A stretch of 64,000 nt of DNA from Artocarpus heterophyllus (lineage: Eukaryota; Streptophyta; Magnoliopsida; Rosales; Moraceae): positions 7,754,235 through 7,818,234 of the forward strand of contig CM046345.1 in NCBI GenBank assembly GCA_025403435.1, written 5' to 3'. The position numbers and the translations under genes were made by a program. Shown here in pieces: positions 21,291 to 31,463 of the stretch. The notes under the pieces were generated by a model. The model was given only the letters and a program-made list of their open reading frames with translations, was not told the origin of the DNA and ran no database searches. Positions within the stretch are counted from its first letter, which is position 1, and the number at the start of each line of letters is the position of its first letter.

Positions 21291-24200
21291 CTGCAGAAGG
21301 ATGTTCCAAAACTTGAGCAAACACGTAATGAGATGAACAAAGAAAAGAACAGCAAGTATAGACAAGTAAATCTAAAGGTTACCATCATTATTGTTTAGCA
21401 ATGTGCTATCCTGGTTTCTTTGCCGTTCTCTTTGCTGCCTCAGCTGTAAGTTGAAAATAATTAGCGGTTGGTGCAAAGACAAAATAGAAAATCAAAATGA
21501 ACAAGAAAACTAGGCTCCACTCTCATTTGCTGAGCAAAATAATTGGCAAGAAAGAAGGCAATGTAAACGCAACAAGCTTTAAAGTAATGAGGGTGGTCTA
21601 CAACCAGCCGGGAGCATACAAGAAAGAGAGTTGTCTCGTAATTCTATCAAATCAGTATTAAAACCATCTCTGCAACAAGCTGTCACGTTCAAAGCCTTAT
21701 GATTATCCAAAAATCTTAATTTGACAGTACCTTTGAATTTCCTTTTCTTGTTAGCACGTCTCCGCTTTCTCTCTGCCTGTGTAAGTTCTGATTCTTCTTT
21801 AATATCACCTTTGCCGGCGAATACTTCCTCAGGTGCTAACATTGCTGCATCAGAGATGGCCAGCGGTGCAATCTACACATGAAGCACGGAATGACGTATT
21901 ACTTAACTGATCAATTTATACTCTAAGACTACCTCCAATGCAAATGCTAATGTCAAGTTTGTATTTGGTACAAAAGAGTATAAGAATGACGTATTTATAT
22001 GTATATATATTTTTTTGAGGGGATATGTTTTTCTATTTCATACTTCAATGCATAATGCTATATCTACTTTTTGTTATAGCTTTGAAACTTGTAAAAGGAT
22101 AATTAAATTTTTAAATAATTGAAAAAAAGAAATGTTGTAGTTATTGAGTGAAAAAATCAACACATAAAACTAATAATAAGCAATCAAACGGCAAAATTTG
22201 GCATATACCTCTTGGTGTTAAATTTGGTACTAGGTATAGCGTATACCAAATTTGACATCAACTATAGCATTGCATTGAAGAATGATTTTCTCGTCCAACT
22301 ACCAAATTTTGACATTGGCGTAGAAATTTGGCATCGCATTGGATAAGCTCTAAAAGTTTTTTTTCTTTTTTTTTTTTTAAATTATCTAAGAGGAATAAAG
22401 AGTTGTCTTTACCTCTTCCATGGCCAGAGCAGGGACATTTGCTTGTACAGACATATCCTCAATAACCTGTGCAAAATAACATAACAAATAAGCTGCGCTG
22501 AACACCGAAAGTCTCCAACTACAACATTAATTAAAAAAATAGAAAAGAAAATATCACATAAACTGAAATTGATTGAAGAACGAGCCTATAATTGAAAATC
22601 ATACAGGTTTCGGAGTGAAGTGAAAATGAGAAAGAGCATCCAACTTCAAGCAAAGTTTCTTGAACAGCATGCTTGCCTGATAATAAAAGTTAATTTCAAC
22701 ATTGGTAACAGATAAAAGGCCCCTTGAATCTAGAATCTAACAAATTACTGAATAGAAAATTCGAAAAAGAATGCTCCAAAGTGGAAAATAAAGATAGAGC
22801 ACGTGTATGACTCTGTCAGAGGACATTTTACGTTCATATCTGACCTCTTTCTTCTCCTCTTCTGCAAACGACAATGGTGTAGAAGCTAAATTTGTCTTCT
22901 GAACATACTCTTCCTGCAAAAAAGATTGAAACAACATACATTCAAATAATGGCTTCAGATCTTAAATATTCTCGTCTACCTAGTTATATTGCCGGTGGCA
23001 TTAAACAAAATGCATCACGCCTCACTCATACTCATTAAAGAATAAACCAGTTCATGCTGTCTTTCGTTTTTATTTCCTTCTTTTTTTTAATACTAGCAGA
23101 ATTTTCCTAAAAGTAGGAGGTTTGGTCCAAAAATAAAAATAAAGAAAAATGCATCCATCTAAAAAGAGGAAAAGAGGAGCAAAAAATCAAATGATTTACA
23201 CATGTGAGATTTCAGACCTCATAAATTTCAGCCAGACCCTTCCTGCTCTTATTCTCATCCTGCGTTAACCAAGGAAAAAAAAAAAAAAAGTTGAACAGTT
23301 AACTCCATGGAAGAAACACCAGATTTAATGTAAGAATCCGATGCATTGACATCAAAGAACAACGCTTACCAATTCTTTAACTTCTCTTGGTACTTTGCAG
23401 GGTAAAGCAGGTGGCTTTTCAACATCGTCAAAATGCCCCTAAGAAATTGCCATATCATACATGTGAGTTGAGACTTGTGAAAATAGAATGCTTAAACAAA
23501 CAAGAGATACAATATCATGAAAGAAAAGAGAGAGATGTTTAAGAAAGTACAGATCACAATTTATTATGCAGGTTGGTGACTTCCAAGGTTAAGAAGTCTC
23601 AAAAACATCCACCAAAAACAATTTTTTTTTTGAAAAAAAAAGGGCTATAGAAGATTGTAGATTCAAAATATAAGTTTAAATCAAAATGAAGAGTTTGAAG
23701 TCGACATTTTTTGTTTTTGATACATTACAGGATCGAACTTGCATCACCCAAACCCAAGCCCCAGACCTACCCCAAGTAGTTTGAATTCGTGGTCATTCAT
23801 GTTTGAAGTCGACATTTCAGATGCAAATAAATTAAGACAATTATTGGTCAACGATGTAGCTTACCTCGAGAATTCTCCTCTTGATCATATCTTCAAGATA
23901 AGCTGTAACCTCCTCTGTAATTACAGGTGGGGGTCTCATATTATGCTCAAAATCTAAATCAACTTCCAATGCACTATTCTTTGGCCTTTTTGCAGCAGTT
24001 ACCTGATAGCCAAAAACAGCAATGAAACCTTTCTCAAAAAAGAAAACACAAATCTTAACATATGAATCCATATAAATTTCTGCAGTACAAGACGTGTATT
24101 TGAGAGGAACTTAAGAAGCAATGATTTTCTTACTTCTCCTTGCATGGTCCAAGTCTTCGGCTCCAAGTTCGTTTTTTCCATCTGCTCTATTTTTGATTTA

Positions 24201-25707
24201 ACCTTCGCAAGCTCCTTTTCGTGCCGTAGAAAGAGTCTTTTGCTTCTATTGAAAAAAAAAAAAAAAAGACACGTAAACAAGAGTTTATTTTATCAAAATA
24301 GTGCTCCTTGCTAACGAAATGTATAAATATATATATATTACTATTGCTAGACCAAGGACACAAAAGTTGAACAAAAATATATCCTTCATTACATGATTTT
24401 TAAATACCTCACCATCTTCACCATCATTATCCGTGCCAGAATCTTCCGAATCACCAGTCAACTTAGATTTACTCTTGAATGGCTTTTTCTTCTTACCACC
24501 AAAGAGGTCTTCGTATCTGAATACAACCCAACGAACACAGATGAAACACAAACAATCAATATGAACAAACAATGTCTATAGTTTATATAATTGCAAAAGT
24601 GGTTCATATATTGCACGCCTAGCCCACATAAACAAAAGTGTCATCCTAAAAGATACTAGAACTGGGCAAGCAAAAACATAGATTACACTAAAAATCACTT
24701 CTTAATCCATACCCATGAACTATTAAAACCACACAAAGTATACTGCAAAAGCATATGTTAGGAAGACATAAAAAGAATGTCATACTTTGCATTTCCCAAC
24801 TTGTCTGCCGCTTCATCTTCATCATCGTCAAGTCCGAATTCTCCCATCCGAAACATCAAATTGGAGCTGAATTTCAACGGATATACAAAAAAATATCGAG
24901 AAAAAGAAGAATAATCATTATTTTCACGTAAAAATCTATAATTTATGGAAATTTTGCCCTCTCAAGCGTGATCACTTTACGGAAATATCAATGGAGATAT
25001 TGAAATGTACCTCATCGCTATCTTCATCCTCGTCTTCTTCATCTTCGTCTTCTTCTTCTTCAGTATCCTCTTCTTGATCCTCATCATCAACTTTCTTCTT
25101 CTTCTTGTCTTTCTTCTTTAATCCGTATTCCCTCGCCTCATCCTCCTCCAAATCCTTAATCTTCAAAAACCGATCCTCAATTCCACCGCCTTCATTTCCT
25201 TCTTTATCTTCGTTTTCCTCGTCTTCGTCTTTGTCTCCGTCTTCGTCTTCTTTGTCTTCCTCTTCGTCGTCGTCGTCGTCATCATCATCAATTTCCTCAT
25301 CAAACCCCTCCAAATCCACACCAAAACCGTCACTTTCCACTTCCATTTTTTCTCCCTCCTCTTCGAAACCCTTCTTCTCCTTCTTCTCTTCGCCTTCCTC
25401 AGCAACTCTCAGGTTACGTATCTCCTCCGGATCCTTCTCGAACCGCTTCAAGTCCCGGCCAAGGCTCGTCAGGAGAGGCTGCGACTGAAGGTCGATCTGC
25501 TGCCATATCTGCTCGGCGTCGAAGCCCTCGACACAGAGCTGTTCGAAAGGAGATTTGGGGGTTTACGGCCTCAGCGACGAGAAGAGGTGCTGCAACGCCG
25601 CGCGAGCCGTCAGGGAGAGGGCGGAGCTCGGCGCCAGCCACTGCGGAGGGTCTGTCCTATTTCAGGCGATGGAGGGCTTCCGAGCCGGCGTCGCTGGGAA
25701 TCGCCAT
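21250..25707 (-). CDS. MPP10: U3 snoRNP protein MPP10, reading frame broken
   Basis: MPP10 scaffolds the small-subunit processome in the nucleolus (18S rRNA maturation). Exons: 25707-25011, 24866-24786, 24516-24408, 24245-24134, 24002-23865, 23438-23370, 23259-23218, 22913-22845, 22676-22605, 22466-22413, 21872-21731, 21443-21406 (stop). An alternative last exon lies at 21290-21250. Hallmarks: SPFEQLCVEGFDAEQIWQQI, a long Asp/Glu tract, FLKIKDLEE, NAKYEDLFGGKKKK, KTWTMQGEVTAAKRPKNSAL, DLDFEHNMRPPPVITEEVT, and a basic C-terminal ERKRRRANKKRKFK. Breaks: a frame shift with TAG at 25657-25659 after residue 16; TAA at 25563-25565; one extra base somewhere in exon 2; one extra base near 24223 in exon 4. 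Elsewhere all exons are conserved and spliced in phase. Either these are assembly errors or the gene is a young pseudogene. The first intact downstream Met is 25451. Confidence 0.9.
21927..22350. mobile_element. PIF/Harbinger-like MITE in MPP10 intron 10
   Basis: 424 bp, flanked by TAA on both sides (21924-21926 and 22351-22353), the 3-bp target duplication of PIF/Harbinger elements. Terminal inverted repeats are GACTACCTCCAATGC at the left, and GAGCTTATCCAATGC reading inward from the right. A homologous copy sits in AnPRT intron 4. Non-coding. Confidence 0.85.
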
Positions 25708-25789
25708 GGCTAAGGGTTTTCTGGTTCTGGATTTTTGTTGTTTTGGGCGGAGGAAGAAGAAGATTTTGGGTTTTGGGTTTTGGGTTTTG

Positions 25790-25840
25790 GGTTGTGGTTA
25801 GGGTTTTAGGGGAGGAAGTGATGACGTGTCCACGTGGCAT
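25790..25840 (-). promoter_or_regulatory. MPP10 promoter with telo-box and G-box
   Basis: About 90-130 bp upstream of the MPP10 start, on the coding strand, lie AAACCCTAA (25798-25806, the telo-box common in plant ribosome-biogenesis promoters), a run of AAACCC-type repeats (25765-25795), and CACGTG (25831-25836, a G-box). Their position fits a proximal promoter for a ribosome-assembly gene. Confidence 0.65.
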
Positions 25841-27097
25841 TGGTTGTTGTTGAGGACAAAGAACTCAAACAACGTGCGACATGTCGTAATCATGCAGGGT
25901 TGTTTACTGTTGTTTTTAGTAGGCACTCAACTGGAGGCATTATTGGAAAAATAAAAATAAAAACTATAACCGTTTTATTTTGACACTAAAATTTAAGGCT
26001 GACAAATCGTGTTACGTATAATGTTTGTGTCAATACAATTATAACACGACAATATTATATTAAACACAAACATAATACTACAGTTTAACACGATTATAAT
26101 ATATTTATAACCCAAAAAATTCAAAAAAAAATAATGTTTTATTAAATTTCTAACATAAACAATCATTTCCAATTCAAAATTCAAAACATCAAAATATTCC
26201 TTTTTTTAAATTATAATTCCTATCTTTTTTATATTTTTTATCATTAAATATTTTAAACTGTATTTTTCCTTCAATCTAATCTTTCAAATCAGATTTGAGA
26301 AAATTACTCCAAAGCCATAAATGGCTTCATTAACAAATGACTATACAGACGCGAAAAACGAGTCCTTATATAGAGGACTTTGTGACAAAAATTTTGGTTT
26401 CTTTTTGATGTGGGACTTTAAACAAAAATGTAATAGAATCATAATAAATAGAATAAAAGTTGTCATTTTACGTCATGAAACGTGGTGGAGGCAAGCATTA
26501 TAATGCTACTCTCAGGTGTGGGTTTGATTTTTTATGCTTGTAAAATCATAACATTTTTTATTTTAACTTTCAAAATGTTAAAATCATAATAAATAAATTA
26601 AAAGCTTTCATTTTACATTACATGATTATTTAGTATGGTGAAGACAAGCTCAATAATACACCTTTAAGTACAAGGTTTGAATCTTTAAAATTATATTGGC
26701 ACGTTTAATTAAACGTGTTAAAGCGTGTTAAACGTACTAGTACGAATCCAACACGTTTATTTTCGTGTTATTCGTGTCAACCTATTCATGGCCTAATTAA
26801 TAATTGTACGGTTCAAACCTATTTATATCGTGTCATTTTCGTATCATATCATCATATTATATCTGAAATTACCGGCTCTACTAAAATTGAAGGAATGTTT
26901 TAAAAATTTAACTGATATAATCACACTCCTAGAATTTTAAATTGTGCATAAATAATTAAAAGTTAAGTGCAATATATTATAAATTTATGAAATTTTTATA
27001 ATAATGAAGACAATGTAGCTGCTTACATTACTATTCTTTTAAGTTAAAAAAAATAATGTTAATTTTATGACCCTTCACAAGGGACGAAGTAACATGC

Positions 27098-27128
<31 letters not shown>

Positions 27129-27362
27129 CACACATGGGACGACACCTTGTTACTGAAGAATGAAAACTTCACAGCCGTTAGATCAATCTGGATGATTATA
27201 AACGATTTAGGGGTAATAATAGGTAGCATAGAGGCAATCATTCGTCCCATTTTCCATATCTTCCTGTCTTTATTTGACAAGACATAGCCCGTAGGGCCTT
27301 ATGACAATTGCGATGGGACCCTCCATCCTTTAAGTTTTCGTATGACTAAAAAATCTACAACG

Positions 27363-27525
27363 GTGTTAAATTATTGTGTAATTTTTACCATAATTTTAAT
27401 TATAAATAGTATAAAATATTTATATGTTATAATAATAATAAAAAAATATATTATAGTATAAAATTTTCATATGTTATAATAAAACTGGCTCTTATTATTA
27501 ATTCTCATCCCCTTTTTAAACACTC
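27363..27525. mobile_element. Degenerate MITE, GGGTGTTTGG family
   Basis: Contains the reverse-orientation inner motifs (tataaaattttcatatgttata) and ends ttaaacactct. The left terminal repeat is eroded. Confidence 0.55.
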
Positions 27526-28550
27526 TATACATGAGACCTCCATAGCAAAGGACTGGTAACGACAGATTTGGAGAGAAAATTAAGACAACAAAGATAAAGT
27601 AGAAATTGGGTCGAAATGCCGCTCTTCGGAATGCAATTTGTTAACCTAGGTGCCATAAACATGGGGATATTTATCACATTAATTGGGTATGATTCCCGAA
27701 AAAAGTTCATAGGGATGCATTATAATCAATTTAACTCGTTGTAGTTGACAATCTCGCCATAAATCTATGCAAGATCCAATAACGACGAGGAATAAAGAAA
27801 CTGCAAACAACCATCACATGCACAACATTCAACTGACGGTTCAACCATCATAAGTAGAAAAAGAAATGTACCTATGTAAAGGACATGGACACAACAACAA
27901 GACAATACGTAGCTTTACGTAACAAAAAACAAATACCCTGTCACCTTTTAGCTAAAGTCTGAGGTCCACGTAATATAATTAGTTTTCTTACTTCGGCCAA
28001 ATGTTTAACGTTAATCTGGACACCAATACGAGGACGCTTATAATGAGAACTCTTACTGAGACGATGAGTATTTACTTTAACGTATGTAATAGATTTATTG
28101 TCACAACTGTGAACCTTTAATGCAATGTTTTGTATAATTATCACTTATTTTTCTAGTCATTACGTTATTTGTTTAGCTTTTAACAGTCATTTTTGTATTA
28201 ACTTTGTTTATTTGTAATATAGACCTATCATGTATTTATACTTTTATATTAAGTGAATGTTTCAATTATGATTACTTTCGTTCTCGTTACATTTTATAAA
28301 AATCTAATACCTTGTCATTAGTTCTATTTTCCTTACATTTTACCAAAATTGTTCAATAATAATAAAATTAAATTCCATTTCTTTATCCATCGGTGCTTTC
28401 AACTAAACCAACAATATTTTTTTTCAACTCCTCATTCTACACTCTTCATTTACTTTTATAAGAAAAACAATAAACCAAATCACTTACACTAATAGTAAAA
28501 CACAAAATATGCATTCTACAGCAATTATTCTTCATATTTTCTTCTCTTAA

Positions 28551-28724
28551 GGGATGTTTGGTAGTGGTGAAAATTACTCAGTTCTCATCACAATCTCAAT
28601 TATAAATAGTGTAAAGCTCTTATATGCTACAGTAACAAAAAAAATATACTACTGTATAAAACTCTCATATGCTACAATAAAAGTAGTTCTTATTATTGAT
28701 TTCTATCATCTTTCTAAATACCCT
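28551..28724. mobile_element. MITE, GGGTGTTTGG family, reverse orientation
   Basis: Starts GGGATGTTTGGTAGTGGTG, contains gtaaagctcttatatgctac and aaactctcatatgctaca, and ends tttctaaataccct. Clear homology to 14332-14506 on the opposite strand. Confidence 0.75.
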
Positions 28725-29342
28725 ATTAAACTATTTTTAAAAAATACTACTACTCTCATTAATATTAGAATTTACAGTTTAAAATGTAAAACGATACCTT
28801 TTTCCTTCTTTAAAAGTTTTAATAAATCTGAATAAACTTAACACAACCCTAGACCCTGTACTATTTCTACAATTTTTTTTCAAACTAGTCATAATTTAGA
28901 CAGTTACTTTCTTTGCTCGTAACGTTACCGACTCTTCTTAAAGTGACATTACCACGCCTTTTTTCTTCTGAAACCATCATCGTTTTTTATTACTAGAAAT
29001 TGCACAAATCATGGTACAACTACGATAAACTCCCCCTAACTAGATTTTTTCACAGTTAAAAAATCAAATGTACCACTTGAAACTAGCTTTTCTCCATTGG
29101 AGGCCTACTTCAACAACCCATTTGCAACTTTTTAGTGTCTCTAGCCTAACAAGATCTTGTGAGAATATCTCCCACAGATCTGCAAGCAGATCTGGCGCAG
29201 AGAGGGATGAGCTTTTGGAGTGACACGTCATTTAAGTTTTGGTACTTATATTGTATTGAAGCAAGGGCCTATATATGTATATATATATATATATTCAATG
29301 AATAAAGCATTATCATACTTGTAATTTTAAGTACAGTGGCAT

Positions 29343-29878
29343 AACTAGATTTAAATTAATGATTTAATTTAAGTTAATATGGTTTAAATTAAGATTTAAG
29401 TTAATGATTTAAATTGTTATTTGAATTGATATTTGAATATGTATTTAAGTTTTAATTTGAGTATAAAATAAAATTAAAATTTATGCTTAGAAAGATAGTA
29501 AAGATAGTTTTTGATATATTAATAAATCTAATAAAATCTTAATGTTAACGATCTTAAAAAATATATAATATAGATCTTGATTTATTCCCCTTTTCATCAA
29601 GAATATAGTAAAAAAAGAATCATCTCAATTGGATATCAAATGAAGAAGTTATGATTTTTTTCTCAAATATAAATGAGAGAATTTTAGTTTTTACAGTAGC
29701 AAATATATCGAGTATCAAAAGTTTAAGAGGATAAGAACTCTAAAGACTTGGATTCTTGATACTCAAATAATTTAGATTTTAAGGGAAATAAACACGTATT
29801 CAAAAGATTTTTAATACTCAAATCTAAATTTAAGTCCATTGAGTTTAAAAAAATATACGAAACAAACATATCCTTATA
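29343..29878. mobile_element. Dispersed 535-bp non-autonomous element, copy 1
   Basis: Matches 41466-41999 over the full length, for example at aataaatctaataaaatctt, aaaaagaatcatctcaatt, gagtatcaaaagtttaag and tcagtccattgagtt-like blocks. It is flanked by ordinary AT-rich DNA. No coding capacity. Confidence 0.75.
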
Positions 29879-31128
29879 CTACTAAATTTATTAATGTCTC
29901 TCTTTAAAATGATAATTGATTAATTACCATTATTTTCCTTGTAAGCACAATAAATAAAAAAAGACAAGGAATTTTAATAAGGTATTTGATAAACTTACTT
30001 TTATCACAAATAATATAAAATGTTCACACGTTATAATATTTTCGGTTTTATTAATCGAATCAAAAGGTTTCTTTTTTACTTTTCCAAGGAAACTCAAACT
30101 ATCAGATCCTTTGCTGCGTTGTTGTTGTGTCAAAAGATAAATAAAATAAAATTTTTCATGCAAATTCATGAACAAAACTATCGCCCCTTCTTGTTAAATG
30201 ATGCTAAAGACCAAAAAAGGACTTTTAAAAAAAATGAGAAAACACCGTCCAAAAAATAAAGGAAAAAAACATGTCGTTTCTGCGCAAAACAACAACATAC
30301 TTGAAAACGACATTTATTCTAATATATGACAAAAAAATATTTGACGGTAGAGACAACAAGTTCTTTGTGATTACTTAAATTTGACTCGAACTTCTACCTT
30401 TTAAAAAAAAATCTCAATTATTTCACCTGCTTTTGACATCCGTATAAAGTCACCCTTCCTAGTTTCTTTGGTGAATCTAAGGCACCCTTGTCGCCCTCCT
30501 TGGTTGTATTTGCAAGTAATACTTGCGCTATTCCTAGCATTATTAATTATTGATCTTACTTCCACTTCTCCCTTATTTAATATTAATAGGTTTATTATTA
30601 TTCCTGTTGTTGTTCTTAGCTCTCGATAACAGTAGTTTTACTTTGCCTCCTGTAACTCAACATCACACAAAAATTATTTCCGAACTTACAATAAGTTAAA
30701 AAGTATTTTTTAAGTGGTGTTTTTGTAATTTTGGTGTTAATTTTTTTGAAATTTTAATCTTGTATAGATCACGTTATTACTTGACATAACGCTCTAATTC
30801 CAAGTATCATATTTTCTTGTATATTAGTTATTACCAACTAGTAAGGCGTATTTTTAAAACTGATGTCTTATTAACAAAAGTAACAAAGTTACAATTTATA
30901 ACTAAATTTGGAGGCAGTTTTGTGTCATATTAGATGGTAAGTAATAAATCGAGACAACTCCCATTTTAGATGTCAAATTTAAAACTTACTTTTTTTTTAT
31001 AATAATAATAATAATAATAAATTTCCTAGAAATACAAAGATAATTCTTCTTTTAAAAAAAATAAATAAATAATCTACTGTCAAAATCTTCCTCTTGTTGG
31101 AGTAGAAAAAGCAAAAATATGCCAAAAG

Positions 31129-31463
31129 TTGAAGGCTTTCTCCATCCCCACAATGATATCGTTGTCTTTCTTAGGCTCATGTCAAACTAAACAACATATT
31201 CAACAACAACAACAAAACCAAAACCAAAACCGTTTCCATTTTTCATTTTCTAATTTCTCTTCAATCACTCCGAAACCGATTTCTTCTTCTTCTTCTTCAA
31301 CAAATCGGAATTCTCTCATAAAGTTCAGAACTTTCTCGATTCGATCTGGGTTGCGATCGGGTGCTGTACGAACCACCGGAGTCCTGTTCGGGGGAGAAAG
31401 CAGATCCGTTGATTCTAGGTTTTCTTCGAGGTAAGATTTTATGAGTTCTATTGATTTTCTCAG
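31129..31463 (+). other. 5' leader of the PX gene with an upstream ORF
   Basis: A Ser/Gln/Asn-rich 101-codon frame (31129-31434) precedes the main start and is out of frame with it. 31431-31463 has a strong donor (GAG/GTAAGA) and acceptor (tttctcag) directly before ATG 31464 but spans only 33 nt, too short for a plant spliceosomal intron. The frame may be a uORF or a chance frame in the 5' UTR. Confidence 0.4.

Larger units (their letters stand above)
25841..31128. other. 5.3-kb intergenic region of repeats
   Basis: AT-rich, no gene. It contains a (TA)n(CA)n microsatellite at 27098-27135, MITE copies at 27363-27525 and 28551-28724, a (TA)n tract at 29274-29293, one copy of a 535-bp dispersed repeat at 29343-29878, and an AAT microsatellite near 31000-31020. 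Open frames here have no recognisable family. Confidence 0.5.

Noticed and set aside
25105..25488. 127-aa Ser-rich plus-strand frame
   Set aside because: Mirror image of the acidic Asp/Glu tract of MPP10 on the other strand; poly-Ser arises from the complement of GAA/GAT codons.
25765..25806. Interstitial telomere
   Set aside because: Only one true TTAGGGTTT; the rest is TTTTGGG-type repetition. A promoter telo-box explains it better.
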